Below are positions 38,768-48,281 of a DNA stretch of 64,000 nucleotides, piece after piece. A program made the translations under genes and the position numbers. The notes beneath the pieces were generated by a model. The model was not told the origin of the DNA and did not search any database. It saw only the letters and a list, made by a program, of their open reading frames with translations. Source of the DNA: Capnocytophaga canis. GTDB lineage: Bacteria; Bacteroidota; Bacteroidia; Flavobacteriales; Flavobacteriaceae. The stretch covers positions 1 to 64,000 of the forward strand of contig NZ_CDOI01000195.1 of assembly GCF_000827555.1 (NCBI RefSeq), written 5' to 3'. Each line of letters begins with the position of its first letter. Position 1 is the stretch's first letter.

Positions 38768-39679
38768 TTAATAGTTAAGTAAATATTCAAAAACATCTCT
38801 TATATCTACCTTATAATCAAACCATTGTATATTTGTATTTTTCCGAAACCATGTGTATTGTCGTTTAGCAAATCGACGGGTATTTTTTTTAATCTCTTCA
38901 ACTGCAAAATCAAAAGAGCATTTACAATCAAAAAAATCGAACAACTCACGATAGCCTACAGTTTGCAAAGCGTTTAGATGCTTGTACGGATATAAATCCT
39001 GAGCTTCACATAGCAGTCCTTGTTCAAGCATTAATTCCACGCGTTGGTTAATACGATCATAAACAATATCTCTGTCGGCAGTCAACCCTATTTCGATGAC
39101 TGAAAAATTACGTTTTATTTCCGTTTGTTTCAAAAATGAAGAGTATGGTTTTCCACTTGCCAAGCAAACTTCTAGAGAACGTATCATTCGTTGTGGATTC
39201 TGAATATCCATTTTCTGATATTGCTGAAAGTCTAATTTTTTAAGGAGTTCTTGCAAGTAGCCAATTCCTTGCTGTGCATAATTCTGATTGAGTTCCTCAC
39301 GAATGGCCGATGAAACTTCCGGAAAATCGTCTAGCCCTTGTGTAACAGCATTGACATACAAGCCACTACCACCAACCATGATCACAATATTTTGCTTTTC
39401 AAATAATTGATTGAGTAGTTCAATAGCATCACGCTCAAAATCACCTACAGAATAAGGCTCGTGGATACTCTTATGTTGGATGAAATGGTGCGGAGCTTGT
39501 TCCAACTCAAATGAATTAGGAACGGCCGTCCCGATAGACATCTCTTTGAAGAATTGTCGAGAATCACACGAAATGATTTCAGTGTTAAAATGTTTAGCCA
39601 AGGCAATTGCTAAACGTGTTTTTCCAATGGCTGTAGGCCCTACAACTGTGATAAGTTTCTTTTCTTTAAACATCGGCAT
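38768..39679 (-). CDS. miaA: tRNA dimethylallyltransferase
   Basis: A 303-residue MiaA that adds a dimethylallyl group to A37 of tRNAs reading UNN codons. The P-loop VVGPTAIGKTRLA, SCDSRQFFKEMSIGTA, GGSGLYVNAVTQGLDDFP and the C-terminal KRQYTWFRKN are diagnostic. The start overlaps the end of the upstream channel gene by 14 bases (or 8 bases if the second Met at 39673 is used), indicating coupling. Confidence 0.96.
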   Translation of the reverse strand: MPMFKEKKLITVVGPTAIGKTRLAIALAKHFNTEIISCDSRQFFKEMSIGTAVPNSFELEQAPHHFIQHKSIHEPYSVGDFERDAIELLNQLFEKQNIVIMVGGSGLYVNAVTQGLDDFPEVSSAIREELNQNYAQQGIGYLQELLKKLDFQQYQKMDIQNPQRMIRSLEVCLASGKPYSSFLKQTEIKRNFSVIEIGLTADRDIVYDRINQRVELMLEQGLLCEAQDLYPYKHLNALQTVGYRELFDFFDCKCSFDFAVEEIKKNTRRFAKRQYTWFRKNTNIQWFDYKVDIRDVFEYLLNY

Positions 39680-40535
39680 TTTTCAACGAAGTTCCACATT
39701 GGCAACAGAATTTCGCCTGTCTCTGATGATTTGTGTGTCCACAAGATTGGCATTTTTTTTGAACTTGATCGGTTTTCTGTTCAGAAATAGTAGCTCTGAA
39801 TTTAGTCCTAGTACGTGAAAACTCAGCCGTTACAATCCCTGTTGGAACAGCAATGACACCATACCCCAAAATCATTACAAACGAAGCTATCATTTGTCCC
39901 AGAATTGTGGTAGGAGCAATGTCGCCATACCCTACCGTAGTTAAAGTTACAATACACCAATAAATACTTTTAGGGATACTTGTAAAACCACTTTCCTCAC
40001 TTTCAATAACATACATTACTGAACCCAATAACACACAAATTACTAATACGAAATAAATAAACACAATAATCTTATTCCTACTAGTACGCAAAGCCATTTT
40101 TAACTCATTTCCCTGATTGGTAAAGCTGACCAGATCCAAAATACGGAACACCCGTAACAAACGTAATGCTCTTACCACCGAAAGTGCTTTTGAGCCTGGA
40201 ATAAAAAACGACAAGTACATTGGAAGAATAGAAATCAAATCAATGATCCCATAAAAACTAAAAATATATTGCAAAGGCTTTTTATTGGAAATGATTCGTA
40301 AAATATACTCCAAAGTAAAAAAAACGGTGATTACCCATTCCAAAAATACTAAAACTCCATGTGCTTGATGGTCAATATCTTTCACACTTTCCAACATCAC
40401 CATGATCACACTCAAAAAAATGAGAATGAGCAGTACTATATCAAAAAGCTTCCCCAAAGGGGTATTTGTTCCGTAGATAATTACGTAAGCTTTTTGCTTT
40501 AAAATGTCGTATTTAGATTTAAAAACACCTCGCAT
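39666..40535 (-). CDS. Voltage-gated K+ channel with C-terminal zinc ribbon
   Basis: A 289-residue six-helix ion channel of the Kv type. S4 carries the repeated arginines VVRALRLLRVFRILD, and the pore loop has the potassium filter TVGYGD in TLTTVGYGDIAPTT. After S6 a cytoplasmic tail ends in a zinc ribbon (CQSCGHTNHQRQ and FCCQCGTSL, two CxxC pairs). The channel would conduct K+ across the inner membrane, with the ribbon as a possible regulatory or assembly module. It is translationally coupled to miaA. Confidence 0.9.
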   Translation of the reverse strand: MRGVFKSKYDILKQKAYVIIYGTNTPLGKLFDIVLLILIFLSVIMVMLESVKDIDHQAHGVLVFLEWVITVFFTLEYILRIISNKKPLQYIFSFYGIIDLISILPMYLSFFIPGSKALSVVRALRLLRVFRILDLVSFTNQGNELKMALRTSRNKIIVFIYFVLVICVLLGSVMYVIESEESGFTSIPKSIYWCIVTLTTVGYGDIAPTTILGQMIASFVMILGYGVIAVPTGIVTAEFSRTRTKFRATISEQKTDQVQKKCQSCGHTNHQRQAKFCCQCGTSLKNADV

Positions 40536-40571
40536 CTTTTGTTTTAATATGTTATTTGTAAGTTAATTCCG

Positions 40572-41249
40572 TTAATTATCAGCAGCACTTCGCTTTTTCA
40601 ACCATTCTCGGAATGAATAGAAATTTTGTGGAGCCACACCATGTCCCACAGGAAATTCTTCATACACAAAATCAGCTTTGATTTTCTTTAAAAATTCAGG
40701 GATTTTTCTCGCCCAATCAATTGGAATTACCTGATCACTAGTTCCATGCGATACGTAGAAATTTATTGGAAAATGCTTTTGTTTTTTATAACTTTCTTTG
40801 AGAATATCCATGTTCAAATACCCGCTCAATGCAATAACATTGCGTATTTTTCGGGGATAAGAAATTGCAATAGCCATACTCAAAATACTCCCTTGGCTAA
40901 ATCCGATTAAAGTTACATTTTTCGCATCCAATTTATGTAATTTACATGCCTCTTCAATGAAATGCATTATTAAATCACGTGATTTTATCGCTTCTTCGTT
41001 ATCAGCATGTGGGGTATTTTCAATATCAAAATAAAGCGAAAACCAAGCATAGCCAAACGTAGATAGCTCATAAGGTGCTCGAATAGAAATGATTGCATAT
41101 TCTTCAGGCAATTCATCTGCAAAAGAGAATAGATCTTTTTCATTGCTTCCGTATCCGTGTAGCATAAAAATCACAGGCGAACGTCTTGCTTTTTTCAAAG
41201 GCTCTCGCATCACATATTCCAACGGAAGTTGGTTTTCCATCTTCATCAT
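40572..41249 (-). CDS. Alpha/beta hydrolase (carboxylesterase/phospholipase type)
   Basis: A 225-residue serine hydrolase of the carboxylesterase/lysophospholipase (YpfH-like) family. The catalytic Ser lies in LIGFSQGSILS, Asp in GTSDQVIPIDWA and His in FPVGHGVAP; the oxyanion region is MLHGYGSNEKDL. There is no signal peptide, so it is cytoplasmic. The natural ester substrate is unknown. It lies 36 bases after the channel gene start in the same direction. Confidence 0.9.
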   Translation of the reverse strand: MMKMENQLPLEYVMREPLKKARRSPVIFMLHGYGSNEKDLFSFADELPEEYAIISIRAPYELSTFGYAWFSLYFDIENTPHADNEEAIKSRDLIMHFIEEACKLHKLDAKNVTLIGFSQGSILSMAIAISYPRKIRNVIALSGYLNMDILKESYKKQKHFPINFYVSHGTSDQVIPIDWARKIPEFLKKIKADFVYEEFPVGHGVAPQNFYSFREWLKKRSAADN

Positions 41250-41550
41250 ATTATCCTTTTATTTTTATTATTTTAAGTTAGTATTTATCTTTTCGGTTGT
41301 CCACTGAGGAAAAAACTAAACACAAAGGTAAGGAAAAAATATATAGTAAAAAATATTTTTGAATAGATATTCAGAAAAAAATATACATTTAGAACAAAAG
41401 AAGTCGTAATTTTGAATACATGACTACGCCTCATAACAAAGAAGAAAATTTTTTAGAACCATACTATAAAGCCTATTAGTTTTATTTTCACTCGGGAAGA
41501 AAACTTGTAAATAAGTTTCTTTAAAACGCTGTTTTTTTAAATAATTTTTA

Positions 41551-41558
41551 TACTTTTG
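41551..41558 (+). promoter_or_regulatory. Promoter -7 element of the lpx operon
   Basis: TACTTTTG at 41551-41558, about 95 bases before the lpxD GTG. No TTTG at the standard distance upstream. Confidence 0.5.
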
Positions 41559-41578
41559 TTGCGAAAACCGTGTGTTTT

Positions 41579-41617
41579 AAAGAGGAAGAATCCTAATTCT
41601 TCGGTTCTTTTTCTTTG
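41579..41617 (+). promoter_or_regulatory. Terminator-like hairpin in the lpxD leader
   Basis: GAAGAAT (41585-41591) and ATTCTTC (41596-41602) form a 7-pair stem that can extend with AAAGAG / TTCTTT across a small bulge, followed by a T-rich stretch. It sits between the promoter box and lpxD, where it could act as an attenuator. The role is an inference. Confidence 0.4.
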
Positions 41618-41653
41618 TATAAAATTAATAGTCAATTAATTATATAAATAAAG

Positions 41654-42673
41654 GTGAAATTTACAGCTTTACAAATAGCCAATATACTGAACGGGGAGGT
41701 TGAAGGAAATCCGAATGTTGAAGTTTATAAACTTGCAAAAATTGAAGAAGGCGAGGAGGGGAGTATCACTTTTTTGGCAAATCCAAAATACAAACACCAC
41801 ATATATACTACCAAAGCATCTATTGCTATAGTTAATAAATCGTTTTACCCAGATAGTCCACTTGAAGTGACGCTGGTGAAAGTAGAGGATGCCTATTCCG
41901 CTTTTTCAAAATTATTGGAATATTACAACCAAATTAAACTTAACAAAGTGGGCATTGAAAATCCTTCATTCATTTCATCATCAGCAATTTTGGGAGAAAA
42001 TATTTATGTAGGTGCGTTTGTTTATATTGGGGAAAATGTACAAATTGGAAACAATGTAAAAATATATCCTAACACCTATATTGGTGATAATGTAACTATT
42101 GATGATAATACCACTATTTTTGCTGGTTGTAAAATCTACTCAGAAACAGTTATTGGAAAGCATTGCACTCTACACGCCGGAGTGGTTTTGGGTGCTGATG
42201 GATTCGGATTTGCCCCTGTTCAAGAAGGATTCTACAACAAAGTACCACAGATAGGTAATGTTATCATTAAAGACTATGTTGATATTGGTGCAGGAGCAAC
42301 AGTTGATAGAGCTACTTTAGGATCTACTGTTATTGGAAAAGGAGTAAAAATAGATAATTTAGTGCAAATCGCTCATAATGTTGAGATTGGAAAGAACACA
42401 GTCATAGCCGCGCAAACAGGGGTAGCAGGGTCAACCAAGATAGGGGAGAGTTGCATGATTGGCGGACAAGTGGGCATTGCTGGGCATTTGACTATAGGAA
42501 ATCACGTAAAAATTCAAGCTCAAACAGGAATTGGTCGTAATGTTAAGGATGAGGAAACCTTACAAGGAACCCCCGCGTTGAGCTATGCGGAGTACAATAA
42601 AGCGTACGTGGTTTTCCGAAAACTCCCCGATATTTTAAAAAAAATAGAACAACTAGAAAGTAAAATTAAATAA
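41654..42673 (+). CDS. lpxD: UDP-3-O-acylglucosamine N-acyltransferase
   Basis: A 339-residue LpxD adding the second, N-linked acyl chain in lipid A synthesis. The N-terminal uridine-binding domain (about 1-100, with [11 protein letters not shown]) precedes a left-handed beta-helix of hexapeptide repeats ([15 protein letters not shown] onward) and a C-terminal helix. The catalytic His is in [12 protein letters not shown]; the [15 protein letters not shown] block is diagnostic. The start codon is GTG at 41654. It is the first gene of lpxD-lpxC/fabZ-lpxA-efp. Confidence 0.96.
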   Translation: MKFTALQIANILNGEVEGNPNVEVYKLAKIEEGEEGSITFLANPKYKHHIYTTKASIAIVNKSFYPDSPLEVTLVKVEDAYSAFSKLLEYYNQIKLNKVGIENPSFISSSAILGENIYVGAFVYIGENVQIGNNVKIYPNTYIGDNVTIDDNTTIFAGCKIYSETVIGKHCTLHAGVVLGADGFGFAPVQEGFYNKVPQIGNVIIKDYVDIGAGATVDRATLGSTVIGKGVKIDNLVQIAHNVEIGKNTVIAAQTGVAGSTKIGESCMIGGQVGIAGHLTIGNHVKIQAQTGIGRNVKDEETLQGTPALSYAEYNKAYVVFRKLPDILKKIEQLESKIK

Positions 42674-42687
42674 GACATAAAGAAAGT

Positions 42688-44082
42688 ATGGTAAACCAAA
42701 ATACTTTATCTAAGGAAGTTTTTTTAGAAGGAGTTGGATTGCATACAGGGCAAAACGTAAAAATGACGTTAAAACCTGCTCCTATTGATAATGGATTTAC
42801 GTTTGTTCGTGTTGATTTGGAAGGAAATCCTGTCATTGAAGCCGATGTAAATTACGTAACCAATACCGAAAGAGGTACTGTTTTAGAGAAAAAAGGTGTA
42901 CGCATTCAAACCTGTGAACACGTTTTAGCAGCCTTAGTAGGGATGGATTTGGATAATGTTATCATTGAGCTAAACGCTTCTGAACCCCCTATTATGGACG
43001 GTTCGTCTCGTCTTTTTGTGGAAGCCATTGAAAAAGCGGGTATTGAAGCTCAAGATGCTCCTCGCCAGGAATATGTTGTCAAAGAAGTTATTTCATACGT
43101 AAATGAAGAAACAGGAAGTGAAATAACCTTAATTCCTGCCGATGAATATCAGGTTACAACCATGGTTGATTTCGGTACAAAAATTTTGGGAACCCAGAAC
43201 GCTTATTTGTATCGATTGTCTGAATTTAAAGATACTATCGCTAATGCACGTACTTTCAGTTTCTTGCACGAATTGGAGATGCTTATTGATCACGGGCTTA
43301 TCAAAGGTGGTGATTTGAACAATGCCATTGTGTATGTAGACAAAGAGATTTCAGAAGAGACCATCGAAAAGTTGAAAAAGGTTTTTAATAGAGAGGACAT
43401 TTCTGTGACTCCAAATGGAATCTTGAACAATTTAACCTTGCACTATTCCAATGAAGCAGCACGTCACAAACTATTAGATGTTATTGGTGATTTAGCTTTG
43501 GTTGGGACACGCATCCGAGGAAAAGTTATAGCTACTAAGCCAGGACACTTTACGAACACACAGTTTGCAAAGAAAATGTCCAAAATTATCAAAAATGAAC
43601 GTAGAAACAATGTTCCTACAATTGATATCAACCAACCTCCTTTACTGAATATCAATGATATATCAAAATTATTACCACATCGTCCTCCGTTTTTATTGGT
43701 CGATAAAATTTATGAACTTTCAGATAAGCACGTAGTTGGTTTGAAAAATGTAACAATGAATGAACCTTTTTTTGTAGGGCATTTCCCTGGAGCTCCTGTC
43801 ATGCCAGGAGTATTGCAAATTGAGGCAATGGCTCAAGCTGGAGGGGTCTTAATTCTGAGTACTGTGCCAGATCCTGAAAATTACTTAACTTATTTTATGA
43901 AAATTGACAATGTGAAGTTCAAAATACAAGTAATGCCAGGAGATACCTTAATTTTCAAGTTGGAATTGCTTACCCCAATCCGAAGAGGTATTTGTCATAT
44001 GCAAGGATATGCTTATGTAAATGGAAAATTAGCGACCGAAGCAGAGCTGATGGCTCAAATTGTTAAAGTTAAAGAATCTTAA
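42688..44082 (+). CDS. lpxC/fabZ: LpxC-FabZ fusion: deacetylase and 3-hydroxyacyl-ACP dehydratase
   Basis: A 464-residue two-domain enzyme. Residues 1-305 are LpxC, the zinc deacetylase committing step of lipid A synthesis ([27 protein letters not shown], the PIMDGSS motif and, near its end, [14 protein letters not shown] with the zinc His and Asp). Residues about 310-464 are FabZ, the fatty-acid synthesis dehydratase ([14 protein letters not shown] and [20 protein letters not shown]). The fusion is typical of Bacteroidota and links lipid A and fatty acid fluxes. It starts 14 bases after lpxD. Confidence 0.97.
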   Translation: MVNQNTLSKEVFLEGVGLHTGQNVKMTLKPAPIDNGFTFVRVDLEGNPVIEADVNYVTNTERGTVLEKKGVRIQTCEHVLAALVGMDLDNVIIELNASEPPIMDGSSRLFVEAIEKAGIEAQDAPRQEYVVKEVISYVNEETGSEITLIPADEYQVTTMVDFGTKILGTQNAYLYRLSEFKDTIANARTFSFLHELEMLIDHGLIKGGDLNNAIVYVDKEISEETIEKLKKVFNREDISVTPNGILNNLTLHYSNEAARHKLLDVIGDLALVGTRIRGKVIATKPGHFTNTQFAKKMSKIIKNERRNNVPTIDINQPPLLNINDISKLLPHRPPFLLVDKIYELSDKHVVGLKNVTMNEPFFVGHFPGAPVMPGVLQIEAMAQAGGVLILSTVPDPENYLTYFMKIDNVKFKIQVMPGDTLIFKLELLTPIRRGICHMQGYAYVNGKLATEAELMAQIVKVKES

Positions 44083-44092
44083 TCTCAAAGCG

Positions 44093-44884
44093 ATGAATCA
44101 ACCCTTAGCATACGTACATCCAGGGGCAAAAATAGCTCAAAATGTTGTTATAGAACCTTTTACGACTATTCATAATAACGTAGAAATTGGTGAAGGTACT
44201 TGGATAGGTTCAAATGTAACCATTATGGAAGGAGCTCGTATCGGAAAAAACTGTTCGATCTTTCCTGGTGCTGTAATTTCGGCTATCCCACAAGATAAAA
44301 AATTTCAGAATGAAGAAACTGTAGCCATCATCGGTGATGGGACTACCATCCGCGAATGTGTGACTATCAATCGAGGAACTTCTGATAAAATGAAAACAGT
44401 GGTAGGTGAAAATTGTTGGATTATGGCATACAGCCATATTGCTCATGACTGTTTTGTAGGAAATCATTGCATTTTTTCAAATAACACAACATTGGCTGGA
44501 CACACTACTGTTGGCGATTTTGTGGTTTTGGCAGGTATGGTAGCTGTTCAACAATTTGCAAACATCGGTAATCATGCTTTTGTAACAGGAGGGTCGTTAG
44601 TTCGAAAGGATGTACCTCCATACGTGAAGGCAGCTCGTGAACCGTTGTCCTATGTTGGTATTAATTCAGTAGGGCTACACAGACGAGGATTTACCGCTGA
44701 AAAAATACGTGAAATCCAAAATATTTACCGAATTATCTTCCAAAAAAAATACAACATCGGACAAGCCTTATCCATCGTGGAAGCTGAAATGGAGGCTACT
44801 CCTGAACGAGATGAAATTTTAGATTTTATCCGAAATTCATCACGAGGGATTATGAAAGGATACATGGGAGTATCAACACTTTAA
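44093..44884 (+). CDS. lpxA: UDP-N-acetylglucosamine O-acyltransferase
   Basis: A 263-residue LpxA, which adds the first acyl chain to UDP-GlcNAc. A hexapeptide-repeat beta-helix starts at AYVHPGAKIAQNVVIEPF; the catalytic His lies in YSHIAHDCFVGNHC, and the family motif IRECVTINRGT is present. The C-terminal third is helical. I choose the ATG at 44093, 10 bases after the LpxC-FabZ stop; the upstream in-frame Met at 44060 overlaps that gene and adds non-family residues. Confidence 0.96.
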   Translation: MNQPLAYVHPGAKIAQNVVIEPFTTIHNNVEIGEGTWIGSNVTIMEGARIGKNCSIFPGAVISAIPQDKKFQNEETVAIIGDGTTIRECVTINRGTSDKMKTVVGENCWIMAYSHIAHDCFVGNHCIFSNNTTLAGHTTVGDFVVLAGMVAVQQFANIGNHAFVTGGSLVRKDVPPYVKAAREPLSYVGINSVGLHRRGFTAEKIREIQNIYRIIFQKKYNIGQALSIVEAEMEATPERDEILDFIRNSSRGIMKGYMGVSTL

Positions 44885-44922
44885 AAAATATTAAAAATTT
44901 ATAGAAACAAGAACTAAAATAA

Positions 44923-45489
44923 ATGGCAACAACAGCAGACATCAAAAAAGGATTGTGCATTCGTTTCAATCATGACATTTACAAAATCATTGAATTTTTA
45001 CATGTTAAACCTGGAAAAGGACCAGCTTTTGTTCGTACGAAATTGAAAAGCGTTACTACGGGAAAAATTTTGGATAACACCTTTTCAGCAGGACACAAAA
45101 TTGAAGATGTACGTGTTGAGACACGTTCATTCCAATATCTGTATGAGGAGGGAGATAATTTTGTGTTTATGAACACCGAAGATTACAACCAAGTACATAT
45201 TCGAAAAGACATGTTAGAAAGCCCTGATTTGTTGAAAGAAGGTGAAATTGTAATGATTATTTTTAATGCTGAGGATGAATCTCCATTGTCAGTAGAAATG
45301 CCTGCAAACGTAATTCTTACAGTGACTCATGTAGAACCGGGTGTAAAAGGAAATACAGCAACAAACGCGACAAAACCAGCTACAGTTGAAACAGGAGCTA
45401 TCGTAAACGTACCTCTTTTTATTAATGAGGGTGACCGTATTAAGGTAGAGACCGAAAAAGGTACGTATGTTGAACGTATGAAAGATTAA
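44923..45489 (+). CDS. efp: Elongation factor P
   Basis: A 188-residue EF-P that relieves ribosome stalling at polyproline stretches. The domain I loop reads KPGKGPAF, with Lys32 at the tip where other bacteria are modified (lysylation or other); no modifying enzyme is in the window. Domains II and III follow, with the C-terminal GDRIKVETEKGTYVERMK typical. It is the last gene of the lpx operon, 38 bases after lpxA. Confidence 0.96.
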   Translation: MATTADIKKGLCIRFNHDIYKIIEFLHVKPGKGPAFVRTKLKSVTTGKILDNTFSAGHKIEDVRVETRSFQYLYEEGDNFVFMNTEDYNQVHIRKDMLESPDLLKEGEIVMIIFNAEDESPLSVEMPANVILTVTHVEPGVKGNTATNATKPATVETGAIVNVPLFINEGDRIKVETEKGTYVERMKD

Positions 45490-45512
45490 ATACCTAAAAT
45501 CGTCTATAAGAT

Positions 45513-45540
45513 AAAGCTATCCAAAAAGGGTAGCTTTTTT
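45513..45540 (+). terminator. Terminator of the lpx-efp operon
   Basis: The stem AAAGCTATCC / GGGTAGCTTT (10 pairs with one G-U, 5-base A loop) is followed by TTT, 23 bases after the efp stop. Confidence 0.85.
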
Positions 45541-45594
45541 ATTTCTCTTCAAATATATCAATTCATTCCCGCTTCAAAATAAATTTCGGGATGT

Positions 45595-45626
45595 CTTGAT
45601 GTATTTCATAAAAAATTGTATTTTTG
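45595..45626 (+). promoter_or_regulatory. Promoter of tpiA
   Basis: CTTG at 45595-45598, 20 bases, and TATTTTTG at 45619-45626, 42 bases before the ATG at 45669. Confidence 0.65.
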
Positions 45627-45668
45627 TGGCTAATTTTACATTAGTTATTTATCGTAAAAATACAAGAT

Positions 45669-46418
45669 ATGAGAAAAAAAATTGTAGCAGGAAATTGGAA
45701 AATGAACAATGACCTGAAAAAATCAACAGAATTAATCGCTGATTTATTAAAAAAATTACCTAAAACAGAAGCAGAAGTGATGGTAGCTCCTACTTTTGTG
45801 AATTTAATTCCCGCAACTGAAGCAGCAAAAGGAACTGCTGTTGAAGTGATTGCTCAAAATATGCATTTTGCTGAAAACGGAGCTTACACAGGTGAAATTT
45901 CAGCTGAAATGTTAAAAAGCATAGGCGTAAAAACTGTAATTTTAGGACATTCGGAGCGTCGTGCTTATTTTAACGAAACTGACGAGTCATTGGCTAAAAA
46001 GGCAGACACAGCCTTGAAACACAATATTCGAATGGTATTTTGTATCGGAGAAGAATTAGCGGACAGAAAAGCAAATAATCATTTTAAAGTAGTTGAAAAT
46101 CAGATTAAAAATGGATTATTCCATTTGTCTGCCGATGCGTGGAAAAATATCGTTTTAGCCTACGAACCTGTTTGGGCAATCGGAACGGGTGAAACCGCTT
46201 CACCTGAACAAGCTCAGGAAATGCACGCATTTATTCGTAAGACACTCGCTGATAAATACGGAAAAGAAGTAGCCGACGGCGTTTCAATTCTTTACGGAGG
46301 TAGCGTAAAACCTGATAATGCCAAAGAAATTTTTGCAAAAGCAGACGTTGATGGCGGACTTATTGGAGGAGCGTCACTCAAAGCCGATGATTTTATTGCA
46401 ATTATTAACGGAATTTAA
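45669..46418 (+). CDS. tpiA: Triosephosphate isomerase
   Basis: A 249-residue TIM-barrel enzyme interconverting dihydroxyacetone phosphate and glyceraldehyde 3-phosphate. All catalytic parts are present: GNWKMN (Lys), ILGHSERR (His), AYEPVWAIGTG (Glu plus loop 6) and LYGGSVKPDN (phosphate site). Length and start are normal. Confidence 0.98.
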   Translation: MRKKIVAGNWKMNNDLKKSTELIADLLKKLPKTEAEVMVAPTFVNLIPATEAAKGTAVEVIAQNMHFAENGAYTGEISAEMLKSIGVKTVILGHSERRAYFNETDESLAKKADTALKHNIRMVFCIGEELADRKANNHFKVVENQIKNGLFHLSADAWKNIVLAYEPVWAIGTGETASPEQAQEMHAFIRKTLADKYGKEVADGVSILYGGSVKPDNAKEIFAKADVDGGLIGGASLKADDFIAIINGI

Positions 46419-46433
46419 TTTTTTGAGGGAGAA

Positions 46434-46455
46434 GCAATTAGGTAATAGGCAATAG
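46434..46455. repeat. Inverted, degenerate copies of the hemE heptad repeat
   Basis: CAATTAGGTAATAGGCAATAG carries three degenerate AATAGGC-type heptads, the reverse complement of the GCCTATT array 83 bases downstream. The two could pair as a stem in the hemE leader. Confidence 0.6.
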
Positions 46456-46538
46456 TTTTAAGTTAACAAGACCAAGATACAAGTGCTAAGTTTTCAAATA
46501 CTTGGATTTTGGGATTTGAAATCTTAATATTTTGGAAA

Positions 46539-46613
46539 GCCTATTGCCTATTGCCTATTGCCTATTGCCTATTGCCTATTGCCTATTGCCTATTGCCTAT
46601 TGCCTATTGCCTA
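46539..46613. repeat. Heptanucleotide tandem repeat (GCCTATT)x10.7 abutting hemE
   Basis: Ten perfect copies of GCCTATT (46539-46608) plus a partial GCCTA end 3 bases before the hemE ATG at 46617. Because 7 is not a multiple of 3, copy-number change would shift any frame running through it. It lies exactly where the ribosome binds, so it may influence hemE translation. Confidence 0.97.
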
Positions 46614-46616
46614 AAT

Positions 46617-47645
46617 ATGTTACAAAACGATTTATTTTTAAGAGCCTTGAATGGCGAAACTGTGGAGCGTCCACCGGTTTGGATGATGCGTCAAGCGGGT
46701 AGATATTTGCCAGAATTTAGGGCTTTACGCGATAAATATGATTTCTTCACGCGTTGTCGAGTTCCTGAATTAGCTGCGGAAATCACAGTGCAACCTATTG
46801 ATATTGTAGGAACTGATGCTGCTATTTTATTTTCAGATATTTTGGTTGTTCCACAAGCGATGAATATTGAAGTGGAGATGAAATCGGGGGTAGGACCTTG
46901 GCTTCCTAATCCGATTCGTTCTGCCAAAGATGTTGAAAATGTGATAGTTCCTGATATTCACGAAACTTTAGGATACGTGATGGAGGGCATCAAACTTACC
47001 AAACAAATGCTTGACAATCGTGTACCTCTCATTGGGTTTGCAGGGTCTCCTTGGACGATTTTCTGTTATGCCGTAGAAGGGAAAGGTTCACGTGACTTCA
47101 ACATTGCCAAGGAGTTATGTTTTACAGATTCACAAACAGCACACAAATTGTTGCAAAAAATTACGGATACGACCATTTTGTATCTGAAAGAAAAAGTGAA
47201 AGCAGGGGTTGATGCGGTACAAATTTTCGATAGTTGGGGAGGTGTACTTTCTCCTGTTGATTATCAGGAATTTTCTTGGAAATATATCAACCAGATTGTA
47301 GAAGCGTTAGCACCACTTACTAAAGTGATTGTTTTTGGAAAAGGCTGTTGGTTTGCCCTTGCTGAAATGGCAAAATCGAAAGCTTCTGCCCTTGGTGTGG
47401 ATTGGACGTGTACTCCGAAAATAGCTCGAGAACTTACGGGAGGTAAAATCACGTTGCAAGGAAATTTTGACCCTTCACGATTACTCTCTCCGCCTTCGGA
47501 AATCAAAAGAATGGTACATCAAATGATTGACGCTTTTGGAAAAGATAGGTACATCGTAAATCTAGGACACGGAATTCTGCCAAACATTCCTGTTGAAAAC
47601 GCAAAAGCTTTTGTGGAGGCGGTAAAATCTTACAGAGAAAAATAG
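46617..47645 (+). CDS. hemE: Uroporphyrinogen decarboxylase
   Basis: A 342-residue HemE that decarboxylates uroporphyrinogen III to coproporphyrinogen III in heme synthesis. The N-terminal [17 protein letters not shown] is diagnostic; [14 protein letters not shown] contains the catalytic Asp, and [10 protein letters not shown] and [11 protein letters not shown] complete the family. The start is the ATG at 46617, just after the heptad repeat. The frame remains open upstream through the repeat to a TTG at 46509, which would add 36 hydrophobic residues ([16 protein letters not shown]), but that is not family sequence. Confidence 0.96.
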   Translation: MLQNDLFLRALNGETVERPPVWMMRQAGRYLPEFRALRDKYDFFTRCRVPELAAEITVQPIDIVGTDAAILFSDILVVPQAMNIEVEMKSGVGPWLPNPIRSAKDVENVIVPDIHETLGYVMEGIKLTKQMLDNRVPLIGFAGSPWTIFCYAVEGKGSRDFNIAKELCFTDSQTAHKLLQKITDTTILYLKEKVKAGVDAVQIFDSWGGVLSPVDYQEFSWKYINQIVEALAPLTKVIVFGKGCWFALAEMAKSKASALGVDWTCTPKIARELTGGKITLQGNFDPSRLLSPPSEIKRMVHQMIDAFGKDRYIVNLGHGILPNIPVENAKAFVEAVKSYREK

Positions 47646-47733
47646 AGCAAGTTTTTCTGGGATTATGAAAAACTTAGGTAAGATATTACTTAAGAAACTT
47701 TTTTTGTAAAACATTGTTTTTCAATGTAATAAT

Positions 47734-47775
47734 AAGATTTACAATGAAAGTACTTTTTTTGTAAATCTTGTTTTA
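47734..47775 (+). terminator. Hairpin after hemE
   Basis: A perfect 10-pair stem AAGATTTACA (47734-47743) / TGTAAATCTT (47760-47769) is followed by GTTTTA. A smaller stem ACATTG / CAATGT lies just before it (47711-47727). Confidence 0.6.
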
Positions 47776-47802
47776 TATATATCTATTTATAAAAGTCATA
47801 AG

Positions 47803-48195
47803 ATGAATTTAGAAAGCCCAAAAGTAGTGGTTTCCAAAAACCCTCAAGAACTGTTTACGATGTTGGAAGATCTTCGTAACTTTAAAAAATTAATGCCTGA
47901 ATCTATCAGTAAATTTGAAGTTATTGATGAAAATTCATTTGTTTTTACTTTGAAAGGAATGCCTGAAATTGCTTTGCAGAAAAAAAGCAAAACACCTTAT
48001 ACACAAATTGTTATGGGAGCTGTAGGAGATAAAATACCTTTTACGCTGATTACTAACATTGTTCAAATAGCTGAAAATCAAAGTGAAGTTCAATTACTAT
48101 TTGAAGGAAGTTTTAATCCAATGATGGCAATGATGGTCAAAAATCCGATTTCAAAATTTATTGAAACATTAGCTACTAAAATGCAGGAACTCTGA
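47803..48195 (+). CDS. SRPBCC family protein
   Basis: A 130-residue START/Bet v1-like (SRPBCC) protein with a hydrophobic ligand pocket. MNLESPKVVVSKNPQELF and the C-terminal MMAMMVKNPISKFIETLATKM match a small family widely kept in Flavobacteriia. Ligand and function are unknown. There is no signal peptide. Confidence 0.75.
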   Translation: MNLESPKVVVSKNPQELFTMLEDLRNFKKLMPESISKFEVIDENSFVFTLKGMPEIALQKKSKTPYTQIVMGAVGDKIPFTLITNIVQIAENQSEVQLLFEGSFNPMMAMMVKNPISKFIETLATKMQEL

Positions 48196-48281
48196 TTAGA
48201 AACAATAGTATTTGACAGTATTATTAACCTAAAAATAGAACATTCCTAAATCGGATAAAGTTTGTGTATAATTTGTTATAT

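Larger units (their letters stand above)
41250..41653. other. 404-base divergent region before the lpx operon
   Basis: It separates the esterase gene from lpxD. It holds -7 boxes on both strands (41551-41558 plus; TACCTTTG at 41330-41323 minus; TAATTTTG at 41407-41414 plus), the leader hairpin at 41579-41612 and a 19-codon ATG frame at 41420-41479 that I do not accept as a gene. Confidence 0.5.

Noticed and set aside
41420-41479. A 19-codon ATG frame (starting MTTPHNKEEN) 6 bases after a TAATTTTG box
   Set aside because: Too short, no recognised similarity and no upstream TTTG at standard spacing. It may be chance or a leader remnant.
46509-46616. Upstream extension of HemE through the heptad repeat (KAYCLLPI repeats)
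   Set aside because: It needs a TTG start, is not family sequence and simply reflects reading a 7-base repeat in frame.
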